In this document: one piece after another, positions 16,912 to 25,598 of the stretch
How positions within the stretch are numbered: the stretch's first letter is position 1
Layout: each line of letters opens with the position of its first letter
DNA from: Haloechinothrix_A salitolerans
GTDB lineage: Bacteria; Actinomycetota; Actinomycetes; Mycobacteriales; Pseudonocardiaceae
Assembly: GCF_039544105.1 (NCBI RefSeq)
Contig: NZ_BAABLA010000118.1
Length of the DNA stretch: 64,000 nt
Strand: one strand, 5' to 3'
Notes under the pieces: generated by a model
Told to the model about the DNA's origin: nothing
What the model saw: the letters and a program-made list of their open reading frames with translations, nothing else
Database searches by the model: none
Made by a program: the position numbers and the translations under genes

Positions 16912-18021
16912 TCAGCCCAGACTGACCCGCACGTGCCGAGTGACAGGCGTGGCCTGGCACGCGAGCACATAGCCCTCGGCGATGTCCTCGGCGTCGAGGA
17001 CCTGGTTGTCCACCATGGCGACCTCACCCTCGACAACGCGACACTCGCACGACGCGCAGACACCCTCGCCGCAGGAAGATGGGACGTCGACGCCGCTGGC
17101 CATCAGCAGCTCCAGCAGCGTGGTACCCGAAGGCCAGTCGAGGCGCCTTGGCTCGCCATCGACGTCGACGTGCAGCACGACGGGCTCACCGGCAGCGCCT
17201 GATGGTTCGGCAGCGTCAGGCGACTCGGGGTCGGTGGGCACGATGCCAGGCTGTGCGACGTTGCTCGGTTCGGCGGGCACCGTGTCGGCGAACGGGTCGC
17301 CGCCGAGCGAGTTGAAGCGCTCGAGGTGGATCCGCGTGCGGTCGACGCCGAGGTCCCGCAGCACTGCCCGGGCCACGGTCATGAACGGCTTCGGCCCGCA
17401 CAGGAAGACGTCCGTGAATCGCTGCCCGGCGAGCAGCCCGCGTAGCCCGTGCTCGGTGGGCACACCTTGCAACGACTCCAGCCAGTGCAGCACGGTCAGC
17501 CGGTCCGGGTAGGTGGCTTCGAGCTGGCGCAGCTCGTCGCGGAAGATCACCGCGTCCTCGCCGCGATTGGCGTAGCAGAGCACGACGCTGCCGGTGCCGT
17601 GCGTGAGGACGGACCTGGCGATCGACATGATCGGCGTGATCCCGCTGCCCGCCGCGAGCAGCAGGACGTCGTCGTCGAGAGATGCCGGCGTGAACACGCC
17701 CGCCGGTTCCAGGGCGTCCAGTACCGCGCCAGGGCCGACGTTGTCACAGATCCAGTTGGACGCCCGCCCGTCGTCCACGCGCTTGACCGTCACTTTGAGC
17801 CGGTCGTCGGTGTGCGGGGAACTGGCCAGCGAGTAGCAGCGTGCGAGCGCGCCGTCCACCGTGGGCAGCCGCAGCGTCAGGAACTGGCCAGGGCGATAGG
17901 CGAATCGCTCGCGCTGCCGTTCCGTCAGGTCGAACACCAGCGACACGGCGTCGGCGGTCTCGGGGATGACCTCCGCGACCCGCAGTCGATGACACGTCGC
18001 CCGCTCGTTCCTCGCGTTCAT
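16912..18021 (-). CDS. Ferredoxin reductase with C-terminal 2Fe-2S domain, KshB/HmpA-like
   Basis: 369 residues. RPGQFLTLRLP and RCYSLASSP form the FAD site, GSGITPIMSI and FLCGPKPFM the NAD(P)H domain, and CGEGVCASCECRV plus a late LACQ the plant-type 2Fe-2S cluster. The order and sequence closely resemble KshB, the reductase of 3-ketosteroid 9-alpha-hydroxylase, but with a Pro/Asp-rich linker of about 35 residues before the 2Fe-2S domain. No KshA oxygenase is in the window, so it may reduce the P450 ferredoxins instead. A TnGACAnnTGTCnA operator lies 12 bp upstream of its ATG. It diverges from the CYP123-like P450. Confidence 0.9.
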   Translation of the reverse strand: MNARNERATCHRLRVAEVIPETADAVSLVFDLTERQRERFAYRPGQFLTLRLPTVDGALARCYSLASSPHTDDRLKVTVKRVDDGRASNWICDNVGPGAVLDALEPAGVFTPASLDDDVLLLAAGSGITPIMSIARSVLTHGTGSVVLCYANRGEDAVIFRDELRQLEATYPDRLTVLHWLESLQGVPTEHGLRGLLAGQRFTDVFLCGPKPFMTVARAVLRDLGVDRTRIHLERFNSLGGDPFADTVPAEPSNVAQPGIVPTDPESPDAAEPSGAAGEPVVLHVDVDGEPRRLDWPSGTTLLELLMASGVDVPSSCGEGVCASCECRVVEGEVAMVDNQVLDAEDIAEGYVLACQATPVTRHVRVSLG

Positions 18022-18032
18022 GGACAGAAGTC

Positions 18033-18046
18033 TAGACAGCTGTCCA
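18033..18046. promoter_or_regulatory. TnGACAnnTGTCnA operator before the KshB-like gene
   Basis: TAGACAGCTGTCCA, a full match to the shared palindrome, 12 bp upstream of the reductase start codon in the divergent intergenic region. Confidence 0.75.
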
Positions 18047-18103
18047 GTTCTTGTGCAAGAGTGCGCCCATGCTTGTCGCAAGCCAATTGTCCATAGTAGT
18101 GTC

Positions 18104-18117
18104 TGGACATATGTCTA
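18104..18117. promoter_or_regulatory. TnGACAnnTGTCnA operator before the CYP123-like gene
   Basis: TGGACATATGTCTA, a full match, 22 bp upstream of the P450 ATG. Its centre (CATATG) is identical to that of the copy on the TetR gene at 25527. Confidence 0.78.
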
Positions 18118-18139
18118 GTAATGAGTGGGAGGGCAGGCC

Positions 18140-19363
18140 ATGACCGAGGTCGCGGCAGGGACGTCCCAGACGTCCGAATCGGTCGTGTTCAACCCGTACG
18201 ACTACGGCTTTCACGACGACCCCTACCCGCTCTACGCGCGGCTGCGCGCTGACGCGCCTCTCTACCGCAACGAGGAGCTCGATTTCTGGGCGATCTCGCG
18301 CTACGACGATGTTGTCGCCGCGTTCCGGGACAGTCAGCGACTCTCCAGCGCGAACGGTGTCTCGCTCGACCCTGCCGCGTACGGGCCGCACGCGCACAAG
18401 ACGATGTCGTTCCTCGCCATGGACAACCCGCGCCACCAGCGGATGCGCTCACTCGTCTCCCAAGGGTTCACGCCGCGGCGAGTCCGCAGGCTGGAGGAGC
18501 GAATCGGCGAGTTCACCCGGCAGTACCTCGAACCCGCGCTCGCGGCGGGGGAGTTCGACTTCATTGCCGACTTCGCGGGCAAGCTGCCGATGGACGTCAT
18601 CTCCGAGCTGGTCGGCGTCCCCGCCGGCGACCGCGACGAGGTGCGTAGGCTCGCTGACGCCGTGATGCACCGCGAGGAGAACGTCCTCGACGTTCCGCCC
18701 TCAGCGATGGAGGCCGCCCTGGAGCTGGTGCAGTACTACGCCGACATGGTGGCCCAGCGGCGCGTGAAACGCACCGAGGACCTGACGTCTGCCTTGCTCG
18801 ACGCGGAGATCGAGGGCGACAGGCTCACCGACGACGAGATCATCGGGTTCCTGTTCCTCATGGTGGTCGCGGGCAATGAGACCACGACCAAGCTCCTCGG
18901 CAACGCCCTCTACTGGGGCTGGCGCAACCCAGACCAGCTCGCCAAACCACTGGCGGACCCGGAGCGCGTCCCGGACTGGATCGAAGAGACGCTGCGCTAC
19001 GACACATCGAGCCAGATCATCGTCCGAACCGTGACCGAGGACAGCGAGTACCACGGCACGACAGTGCCCGCCGGCGCGCGGATGCTGTTGCTCGTCGGTT
19101 CGGCGAACCGCGACGAGCGGGTGTTCGCGAACGCCGACGTCTTCGACCTCGACCGGGACCGCTCGGTGCAGATCGCGAGCTTCGGCGGCGGGCCCCACTT
19201 CTGCCTCGGCGCGCACCTGGCCCGGCTGGAAGCCCGCATCGCGCTGACCGAGCTAGTCAGCCGGGTGCGGTCGTACGAGATCGACGCCGACAACGCCCTA
19301 CGCGTGCACTCGACCAACGTGCGCGGGTTCGCCACGTTGCCGGTGCGGATGGAGGTGGCCTGA
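18140..19363 (+). CDS. Cytochrome P450, CYP123-like
   Basis: 407 residues. VVAGNETTTKLLGN is the I-helix, EETLRY carries ExxR, and IASFGGGPHFCLGAHLARLE holds the haem cysteine at about residue 355. The ending VHSTNVRGFATLPVRM is characteristic of CYP123 and relatives. In Mycobacterium tuberculosis cyp123 (Rv0766c) is followed by an SDR (Rv0765c), then cyp51 and a ferredoxin; here the P450 and SDR are together and CYP51 is 27 kb away. GGGAGGG precedes the ATG. The SDR begins one base after its stop, so they form an operon. Substrate unknown; a sterol-like molecule is inferred. Confidence 0.88.
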   Translation: MTEVAAGTSQTSESVVFNPYDYGFHDDPYPLYARLRADAPLYRNEELDFWAISRYDDVVAAFRDSQRLSSANGVSLDPAAYGPHAHKTMSFLAMDNPRHQRMRSLVSQGFTPRRVRRLEERIGEFTRQYLEPALAAGEFDFIADFAGKLPMDVISELVGVPAGDRDEVRRLADAVMHREENVLDVPPSAMEAALELVQYYADMVAQRRVKRTEDLTSALLDAEIEGDRLTDDEIIGFLFLMVVAGNETTTKLLGNALYWGWRNPDQLAKPLADPERVPDWIEETLRYDTSSQIIVRTVTEDSEYHGTTVPAGARMLLLVGSANRDERVFANADVFDLDRDRSVQIASFGGGPHFCLGAHLARLEARIALTELVSRVRSYEIDADNALRVHSTNVRGFATLPVRMEVA

Positions 19364-19364
19364 C

Positions 19365-20141
19365 GTGCCTCGATTCGACCCCAATCCCGAACGACGTCCC
19401 ACCGTGGTGACCGGTGCGTCGTCCGGCATCGGCGAGGCCACGGCGCGGGCGATCGCCGCGGCGGGACATCCGGTGGCGCTTGGCGCGCGCCGGGTGGAGC
19501 GGTGCGAGGAGATCGCCGCGGACATCCGCGACGGCGGTGGCGAGGCGCTGGCGCTCGGCCTCGACGTCGCGGACGCCGACTCGGTAAAAGCGTTCGTCGC
19601 CGCGGCCACGGAGGCGTTCGGCCCGGTGGAGATCGCGGTGTCCGGCGCGGGCGATCTGGACACCGCGCTGATCCACGAGCAGGACCCCGACGCGTTCCAG
19701 CGCGCGGTCGACGTCCACCTGGTCGGTACGCACCGGCTGGTCGCCGAGATCGTGCCGGGCATGGTGAAGCGTAGGCGAGGCGACCTCGTGTTCATCGGCT
19801 CTGACGTGGTGCGCGCGCCGCGTCCCCGGGTGGGTGGCTACGTGCCCGCCAAGTCAGGAGTGGAGGCGATGGCGCGGACGATGCAGATGGAGCTGGAAGG
19901 CACCGGCGTGCGGGCGTCGATCGTCCGGCCGGGACCGACCCAGACCAGCATGGGCATGGACTTCGACGAGTCTGTGGTCGGTCCGCTGATCGAGGATTGG
20001 ACCCGCTGGGGCTTCGCACGTCACTCGTACTTCCTGCGGCCGTCCGACATCGCGCACGCGGTGTCCACTGTGGTCTCGCTCCCGCGCGGGGTGAACATGA
20101 CGCTCGTCGAGGTGGAGCCCGAGGCGCCACTGGCGGAGTAG
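19365..20141 (+). CDS. Short-chain dehydrogenase/reductase (Rv0765c-like)
   Basis: 258 residues. The TGASSGIGEATARA cofactor motif, GSDVVRAP serine segment and the catalytic pair in GGYVPAKSG (Tyr-x3-Lys) are intact. The NAG motif is replaced by SGAGDL. The GTG start directly follows the P450 stop, so translation is coupled. It would oxidise or reduce the alcohol or ketone produced by the P450. The pairing matches the mycobacterial cyp123-SDR unit. Confidence 0.88.
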   Translation: MPRFDPNPERRPTVVTGASSGIGEATARAIAAAGHPVALGARRVERCEEIAADIRDGGGEALALGLDVADADSVKAFVAAATEAFGPVEIAVSGAGDLDTALIHEQDPDAFQRAVDVHLVGTHRLVAEIVPGMVKRRRGDLVFIGSDVVRAPRPRVGGYVPAKSGVEAMARTMQMELEGTGVRASIVRPGPTQTSMGMDFDESVVGPLIEDWTRWGFARHSYFLRPSDIAHAVSTVVSLPRGVNMTLVEVEPEAPLAE

Positions 20142-20170
20142 TTTCGGCTTCGTCGTGCGTGGTGGCCGCA

Positions 20171-21175
20171 CTATCGAGTGCCATCCATTGTCCACCTCAT
20201 GGTCGCTCCGCCCCACGTCATGCCACCACCGAACGCCACCAGAAGCACAGCGTCGCCTTTGACAATTCGGTGGTTACGTACACCGTCGTCGAGAGTGATC
20301 GGCACAGACGCGGCGCCCGTGTTGCCGTAGTTTCGGACGGTGGTATGCATTTGTCCCGGGGGTAAGTGCAGTGCACCTGCCCACTCGGTCAGCATGATGC
20401 CATTGGCTTGATGTGGAACAATGAGTCGAACGTCTTCAAGTTCAAGTTCGGCAGATTTCAGTAGGCCGCCGATCAGATCGGGCATCACCTTGGCGGCGAG
20501 ATTGCGCACTTCGCGCCCTCGCATGGTGAGGAAGTGTTCTTTGCTATCGACTGATTCCGTGCTTGCCGGTTTCTGGCTGCCGCCTGCCGGGATTTGAACG
20601 AGGTCAGCTTGGGTTCCTTCGGAAACAAGTGTCGTGGATAGCAGGCCTTCGCCGTCCTCCGTCTTGGCTAGCACGATTGCGCCGGCGCCGTCACCGAGCA
20701 GCACGCACGTCCGCCTGTCCTCGTAATCCAAAAACCGCGAGTATAGCTCGGCTCCGATAACGAGCGCCGTCTGGTGGTTGGGGTTCGCCATGAGCATCGA
20801 ATGCGCTGCGGTCAAGCCGTAGATAAAGCCAGTGCAAGCGGCGTCGATGTCGAACGCTCCCGCTCGTGTAGCTCCGATCTTAGCCTGCACGATTGACGCT
20901 GTGGCCGGGATAGGTTTGTCCTTCGTCGCGGTAGCTAGCACAATCAGGTCAACGTCTTCGGCGCCAATAGAAGCCGCGTGGAGAGCGGTTTCTGCAGCCC
21001 GCGCAGCGAGATCTGAAGTAGCCTCGTCGTGTGCGGCGATCCTCCGTTCCTTGATGCCTGTTCTGCTAAGGATCCAGTGCTCGTCGACACCCAGTCGTTT
21101 TCCCAGCTCAGCGCTGGTCAGAACCTTCTCAGGCAGATAGGACCCGGTCCCTAAGATGGCCGTATTCACAAGCAT
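20171..21175 (-). CDS. Beta-ketoacyl-ACP synthase III family (KAS III-like)
   Basis: 334 residues with the complete thiolase-fold triad: Cys114 in DAACTGFIYG, His255 in VPHQANGI and Asn285 in NYGNTGAASVP. The N-terminal ILGTGSYLPEKVLT and GIKERRI are typical of FabH-type enzymes that condense an acyl-CoA starter with malonyl-ACP or transfer acyl groups. It stands alone with no ACP or FAS genes, converges on the SDR, and its codons are noticeably AT-richer than those of its neighbours, suggesting separate acquisition. A specialised starter-unit or acyl-transfer role is more likely than housekeeping FabH. Confidence 0.88.
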   Translation of the reverse strand: MLVNTAILGTGSYLPEKVLTSAELGKRLGVDEHWILSRTGIKERRIAAHDEATSDLAARAAETALHAASIGAEDVDLIVLATATKDKPIPATASIVQAKIGATRAGAFDIDAACTGFIYGLTAAHSMLMANPNHQTALVIGAELYSRFLDYEDRRTCVLLGDGAGAIVLAKTEDGEGLLSTTLVSEGTQADLVQIPAGGSQKPASTESVDSKEHFLTMRGREVRNLAAKVMPDLIGGLLKSAELELEDVRLIVPHQANGIMLTEWAGALHLPPGQMHTTVRNYGNTGAASVPITLDDGVRNHRIVKGDAVLLVAFGGGMTWGGATMRWTMDGTR

Positions 21176-21575
21176 CCCAACCTTTTAAATCTACGGCTAA
21201 TTCTAAGAAGTACCCACCGGGCCGAATAATTTATTGCTCAGTGCTCAAATTCGACTTCGCACGGCGATGAGAGCAACTCTAGAAACGATCATCCGTTATC
21301 CCTAGGGGGCTATTGCCGTCGCGAGTCAAAGCTCGTCATCACGGCGTGACCAATTGGCGAGCGTGTTCCGATGGCTAGTCGCGCTTCTCCGGCTTGGCTT
21401 ACAGACCGTGCGTTGGGATTCGGTGCTCGCTAATCTGGGGCGAAGTTGACTACGCTGGCAGCGACAACACCCAGTCCACTTCAGTGGCCTCCGAAGCTCA
21501 ACCATCTAGCGAACCTGTCGGTACGGTCGCTGAGCTCGCTCCCAGGGTGGCGTCCTCCGTAGTTAGACAACTGGA
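21176..21575. other. AT-richer intergenic region upstream of the KAS III gene
   Basis: About 400 bp without a convincing gene. It must contain the promoter of the leftward KAS III gene. A CCCTAGGG palindrome occurs near 21300 within TTATCCCTAGGGGG. A 69-codon frame at 21394-21603 shows no family likeness and overlaps the operators of the next operon, so I do not call it. Confidence 0.4.
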
Positions 21576-21589
21576 TGGACAAGTGTCTT
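21576..21589. promoter_or_regulatory. TnGACAnnTGTCnA-type operator before the unknown/Ddn/FadD operon
   Basis: TGGACAAGTGTCTT matches all but the last base of the palindrome. A TAGACA half-site lies 12 bases upstream. It is 9 bases from a perfect KstR-like box, the same side-by-side layout as at CYP51. Confidence 0.65.
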
Positions 21590-21598
21590 CACAGAAGC

Positions 21599-21612
21599 TA
21601 TAACATGTTCTA
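21599..21612. promoter_or_regulatory. KstR-like box, full consensus
   Basis: TATAACATGTTCTA satisfies every fixed position of TnnAACnnGTTnnA. It ends 10 bp before the ATG at 21623, so a bound repressor would cover the start region. Confidence 0.65.
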
Positions 21613-21622
21613 TTCTGATGGC

Positions 21623-22846
21623 ATGGTCAGCAGGTACCGCGAGCTGCCACGAGGCGACCTCGCGACGCTCGTGCCCGAGCTGCTGCTGATCGGGCAGCTG
21701 ATCGACCGCTCCGGCATGGCGTGGTGCATCCAGGAACTCGGCCGCGAGGAGATGCTCCAGATCGCGATCGAGGAGTGGATGGCGGCCAGCCCGATCTACA
21801 CCAAGCGGATGCAGCGGGCACTGAACTTCGACGGCACCGACGTCCCGACCATCTTCAAAGGGCTACAGCTCGACATCGGCGCGCCCCCGCAGTTCATGGA
21901 CTTCCGCTACCACGTCACCGACGCCCACCACGGCACCTTCCACCTCGACCACTGCGGCGCGCTGATGGACGTCGAACCGATGGGCGACGATTACGTCACC
22001 GGCATGTGTCACGACATCGAGGATCCCACGTTCGACGCCACCGCCGTGGCCACCAACCCGAAAGCGCAGGTGCGGCCGGTGCACCGGCCGCCGCGTAAGC
22101 CCGCCGACCGGCAGCCGCACTGCGCCTGGACGGTCACCATCGACGACTCCCACCCGCCGGTCGCCGAGTCGGCGGGCTGCACCGCGACTCGCCAGACCCA
22201 TGCCGCGTCGCTCACGCTGGACCCGATCGACCCCGGCGACGACGGCAAGGCCGACTACTCCGGACCGCTGCTGTCCGATCTGGACTTCGCCGAGTTCTCC
22301 GCGTCCGCGCTGGCCCGCATCGCCGACGAAGTCTGCGTGCAGATGCACCTGCTCTACCTCGGATTCCGCCGCGCCGTCACCGCCAGGCTCGACGCGGACG
22401 CCGCACGGGAGCTGTGCGTCAAGCAGCTGATCGGCATCGCAGGGGTCGGTGCTGAACGCATCCACCATGCGCTGGGGCTGCCGGGCGGCATCGAGGGTGC
22501 GGTTGCCGTGCTGCGACTGCATCCGCTACTCAACCCCGCTGCCTACGTCACCGCGGAGTTCACCGCCGACGGCTGCACCGTGCGCCGCTCGCCCGCCCAC
22601 GCCGACGACGCCTGGATCGCGCTGTGCGGGCCCGACACCATCGCGCCACTACAGGCGATCGTGCGCGCGGTTGACCCGTGCCTCGACGTCGACGTCACCG
22701 GCAACGCGGGGGAGTGGCGCTGTCACGCCGTCGAACGCGCCGAGCCCGCCGCGGAGTTCGACGAGGTCGCCGTCACCCGGATCAGCACCGGCTCGACGTT
22801 CCAGTTCGAACCACGCCGTTCCCTACCCATCACCCCGGTTGGATAG
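21623..22846 (+). CDS. Conserved actinobacterial protein of unknown function
   Basis: 407 residues, soluble, no signal peptide or membrane segment. The N-terminal 100 residues are helical (LVPELLLIGQLIDRSGMAWC, LQIAIEEWM). A Cys/His-rich block follows (YHVTDAHHGTFHLDHCGALMDVEPMG, then MCHDIEDPTF), reminiscent of the domain named for L-2-amino-thiazoline-4-carboxylate hydrolase, but I cannot confirm this. The second half has ELCVKQLIGIAGVGAERIH. The ATG at 21623 is chosen because an earlier one would lie inside the operators. It heads an operon with the Ddn-like and FadD genes (3-bp and 13-bp gaps), so a role in activation or reduction of the same lipid is likely. Confidence 0.75.
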   Translation: MVSRYRELPRGDLATLVPELLLIGQLIDRSGMAWCIQELGREEMLQIAIEEWMAASPIYTKRMQRALNFDGTDVPTIFKGLQLDIGAPPQFMDFRYHVTDAHHGTFHLDHCGALMDVEPMGDDYVTGMCHDIEDPTFDATAVATNPKAQVRPVHRPPRKPADRQPHCAWTVTIDDSHPPVAESAGCTATRQTHAASLTLDPIDPGDDGKADYSGPLLSDLDFAEFSASALARIADEVCVQMHLLYLGFRRAVTARLDADAARELCVKQLIGIAGVGAERIHHALGLPGGIEGAVAVLRLHPLLNPAAYVTAEFTADGCTVRRSPAHADDAWIALCGPDTIAPLQAIVRAVDPCLDVDVTGNAGEWRCHAVERAEPAAEFDEVAVTRISTGSTFQFEPRRSLPITPVG

Positions 22847-22849
22847 CCC

Positions 22850-23341
22850 ATGGTCAGTATCAAGCCGCGCCCCAAGGGGCTCGACTCGCCGATCGTGCCC
22901 AGGATCATCAAGTACGCGAGCAAGGCGCAGACGTGGGTGTATCGGCGCACCAACGGGCGTCTTGGCAGTAAATGGCGCATCGGCGCCGCATTCCGCAAAC
23001 CCGTCGACACGCTGCTGCTCGACCACACGGGACGGAAGTCGGGCACCGTCTACACGGTTCCGTTGCTGTATCTGGCCGACGGCGACAACGTCGTCGTGGT
23101 CGCCTCGCAAGGCGGACTCCCGCATCATCCGCAGTGGTACCGGAACCTGCTCGCCAATCCAGACACCCACGTGCGCATCAAGGCCGAGGTGCGACCGGTG
23201 CGCGCCCGCGTCGCGACCCAGCGGGAACGGGAGACGCTCTGGCCCCGGCTCGTCGAGCTGTATGCGGACTTCGCCAGCTACCAGTCGTGGACCGAGCGCG
23301 AGATCCCCGTCGTGATCCTCGAGCCTCGCCTGCGTTCGTGA
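22850..23341 (+). CDS. Deazaflavin (F420)-dependent nitroreductase-family protein (Ddn-like)
   Basis: 163 residues. LLLDHTGRKSGTVYTVPLLYL, VVVASQGGLPHHPQWYRNLLANP and the later YQSWTEREIPVVILEPR are the conserved core of the Ddn/Rv3547 family, split beta-barrel enzymes that use reduced F420 to reduce quinones or unsaturated compounds. Lys/Arg-rich N-terminal residues may contact membrane or cofactor. It sits between the unknown protein and the acyl-CoA synthetase in one operon. With the luciferase-like oxidoreductase at 52 kb it implies that the host makes F420. Confidence 0.9.
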   Translation: MVSIKPRPKGLDSPIVPRIIKYASKAQTWVYRRTNGRLGSKWRIGAAFRKPVDTLLLDHTGRKSGTVYTVPLLYLADGDNVVVVASQGGLPHHPQWYRNLLANPDTHVRIKAEVRPVRARVATQRERETLWPRLVELYADFASYQSWTEREIPVVILEPRLRS

Positions 23342-23354
23342 GGAGTGGTGCGCC

Positions 23355-24950
23355 ATGGCCGACACGGTTCAGCAGATGCTGCTCGCCCACGCTGACTGCG
23401 ACGAGCCCGGCCTGCGATTCGAGGACCAGTCCTGGACGTGGTGCGAGTACATCGCCGAGAGCCTGGCACGCGCCCACGCGATCAGCGCGGAGGCGGACCC
23501 GGATCGGCCGCTGCACGTCGGGGTGTTGCTGGAGAACACCCCGGAGATGGCGATGGCGCTCGCGGCCGGTGCCCTCGGTGGCTACGTCACGGTGGGCATC
23601 AACGCGACGCGCAGGGGAGAGGCGCTGGCTCGCGACGTCCGCAAGGCCGATTGCCAGTTCCTGCTGACCGACTCGCGACACCTGCCGCTGCTGGACGGAC
23701 TGGCGCTGGACGGGGTGCGGGTGATCGACACCGATTGTGCCGAGTGGGACCGGCTGGTGGCGAGCGGGATCCGCGATCGGGAGTTCCGCACGGTCGACCC
23801 GATGGACACGTTCATGCTGATCTTCACCTCCGGCACCAGCGGTGAACCGAAGGCGGTACGGGTCGGCAATTTCATGGTGACCATGTCCGGGAGCCATTTG
23901 GTCACCCGCTTCGGTCTTACCGCTGACGATGTCTGTTACGTGTCCATGCCGCTGTTCCACTCCAACGCGGTCGTCGCCGGGTTCGGGCCCGCCGTCGCCT
24001 CCGGGGCGACGCTGGCGCTGGCGCGTAAGTTCAGCGCCAGCGGCTTCCTCGACGACGTCCGCCGGTTCGGCGCGACGTATATGAACTACGTCGGCAAGCC
24101 ACTCGCGTACGCACTCGCGACCCCGCCGAAGCCGGACGACGCCGACAACCCGCTGCGGATCGCGTTCGGCAACGAGGCATCAGATCGCGACATCGCGGAA
24201 TTCGGCAGGCGGTTCGGCTGTGAGGTCTACGACGGGTTCGGCTCGACGGAGAACGCCGTCATCATCAGCCGCACCGAGGACACGCCGCCTGGCTCGATCG
24301 GGCAGCCGTGGGAGGGCGTCGCCGTCTACGACCGGGAGACCCGGACCGAGTGTCCGCGTGCGGTGTTCGATTCCCGTGGTGTCGTGACCAATCTGGACTC
24401 CGCTGTCGGTGAGTTGGTGAACACCCAAGGCGCGGGGATGTTCAGCGGCTACTACAACGACGACGAAGCCACCGCGGAGCGGCTCGACGGTGGCATGTAC
24501 TGGTCGGGTGATCTCGCCTACCGCGACGCGGATGGGTTCGTGTATCTGGCGGGCCGTGCTGGCGACTGGCTCCGGGTGGACGGCGAGAACCTCGCGGCGG
24601 CGCCGATCGAGCAGATCCTGCTGCGCCATCCCGCGATCAGCCAGGTCGCCGTGTATGGGGTGCCGGATGTCGACGTCGGCGACCAACTGATGGCCGCGAT
24701 CGTGCTGGTCAGTGGTGGGGAGTTGACGCCGTCGGGGTTCGCGGAGTTTCTCGCGGCGCAGCCGGACCTGTCGCCGAAGGCGTGGCCGCGCTACGTGCGC
24801 ATCGCGGGGGAGTTGCCCAGCACCGCGACGAACAAGGTGCTGAAGCGAGAGCTGCGACGGCAGGGCGTCGACGTCGAAGATCCACTGTGGATCCGTGCGG
24901 AGCGGGGTAGGGAGTACGCCGTGCGGGAGGCTGCTGCTGGCGTGGGGTGA
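23355..24950 (+). CDS. Acyl-CoA synthetase, FadD1/FadD17-like
   Basis: 531-residue AMP-binding enzyme. The P-loop-like FTSGTSGEPKAV, the YDGFGSTENAV acyl-binding block, YWSGDLAYRD and the hinge LAGRAGDWLRVDGEN, with the catalytic Lys near the end in TATNKVLKREL, are all present. It resembles mycobacterial FadD17 and FadD1, the former lying among cholesterol-catabolism genes. GAGGAG precedes the ATG. As the third gene of an operon under a KstR-like and a TnGACA operator it probably activates a steroid or isoprenoid acid with CoA. Confidence 0.9.
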   Translation: MADTVQQMLLAHADCDEPGLRFEDQSWTWCEYIAESLARAHAISAEADPDRPLHVGVLLENTPEMAMALAAGALGGYVTVGINATRRGEALARDVRKADCQFLLTDSRHLPLLDGLALDGVRVIDTDCAEWDRLVASGIRDREFRTVDPMDTFMLIFTSGTSGEPKAVRVGNFMVTMSGSHLVTRFGLTADDVCYVSMPLFHSNAVVAGFGPAVASGATLALARKFSASGFLDDVRRFGATYMNYVGKPLAYALATPPKPDDADNPLRIAFGNEASDRDIAEFGRRFGCEVYDGFGSTENAVIISRTEDTPPGSIGQPWEGVAVYDRETRTECPRAVFDSRGVVTNLDSAVGELVNTQGAGMFSGYYNDDEATAERLDGGMYWSGDLAYRDADGFVYLAGRAGDWLRVDGENLAAAPIEQILLRHPAISQVAVYGVPDVDVGDQLMAAIVLVSGGELTPSGFAEFLAAQPDLSPKAWPRYVRIAGELPSTATNKVLKRELRRQGVDVEDPLWIRAERGREYAVREAAAGVG

Positions 24951-24951
24951 C

Positions 24952-25533
24952 TCACTGGCTGCCGTTGAGGATCAGGCGCGACGAGGATTCGAGCAGGTCC
25001 GCCATTCGCTCGTAGGAGCAGTAACCGAGCCCGGCGTGGATCAGGGCGCCGCCGAGTGCGATCTCGAGGGCGTTGAGGACGTCCTGGTCCGACGCGTCGC
25101 CGAGGGCGGCGTCGAGGCGCCGGTGCCACTCGGCGCCGATGCGTTCCCGCAGGTGTGCGACGTCGGGGTCATCGCCGAGCAGGGCGGCGGTGCAGGCGGC
25201 GGCCAGTTCGGGTTCGCCCGCGACCAGCAGCGCGATGTCGCGCAGTACCCGCACCACCCGCTCCGTGACGTCCCCGTGGCCGGCTGGCACTTCCGGTAGC
25301 TCCCGGAGCTGGCGCCAGAACACCTCCGTGATCAGGTGGTTCTTCGAGGAGAAGTAGGTGTAGGCGGTCGCGGCGGCGACGCCACTCCTGGTGGCCACGT
25401 TGCGCATGGTCAGGCCGGTGTAGCCGACGTCGCGAAGTTCCTCGACCGCGGCCTCGGTCAACCGTCGCACGGTGTCGGCCTGCCGCTTGCTCAGCCGTCG
25501 CCGGGTCGGCTCGACGACCACATCGCTAGACAT
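24952..25533 (-). CDS. TetR-family regulator (TetR-1), candidate master of the TnGACAnnTGTCnA regulon
   Basis: 193 residues. The N-terminal HTH (RRLTEAAVEELRDVGYTGLTMRNVATRSGVAAATAYTYFSSKNHL) is classical TetR; the C-terminal ligand domain is helical and unassigned. The ATG at 25533 is selected because it lies within the operator copy 25527-25540, which implies tight autoregulation on a leaderless or near-leaderless transcript. It converges on the FadD operon with a 1-bp gap. The same family member recurs at 55284 beside the CYP51 operon. In M. tuberculosis a TetR (Rv0767c) sits beside cyp123 and cyp51. Being the regulon's repressor is an inference from the operator. Confidence 0.88.
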   Translation of the reverse strand: MSSDVVVEPTRRRLSKRQADTVRRLTEAAVEELRDVGYTGLTMRNVATRSGVAAATAYTYFSSKNHLITEVFWRQLRELPEVPAGHGDVTERVVRVLRDIALLVAGEPELAAACTAALLGDDPDVAHLRERIGAEWHRRLDAALGDASDQDVLNALEIALGGALIHAGLGYCSYERMADLLESSSRLILNGSQ

Positions 25534-25540
25534 ATGTCCA
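25527..25540. promoter_or_regulatory. TnGACAnnTGTCnA operator overlapping the TetR-1 start codon
   Basis: TAGACATATGTCCA, a full match to the shared palindrome. The ATG of the TetR gene is part of it, on the minus strand. Confidence 0.8.
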
Positions 25541-25598
25541 GACACTACTACAGAGATCACGAGTGCGCCACGTGGGCCGGCTTGGACGGGAGGTGGAA

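Noticed and set aside
20171..21175. KAS III as evidence of a type II polyketide or fatty acid cluster
   Set aside because: No ketosynthase alpha/beta, ACP, acyltransferase or ketoreductase genes accompany it within the window.
21394..21603. 69-codon frame before the unknown/Ddn/FadD operon
   Set aside because: Covers the operator sites and has no family likeness.
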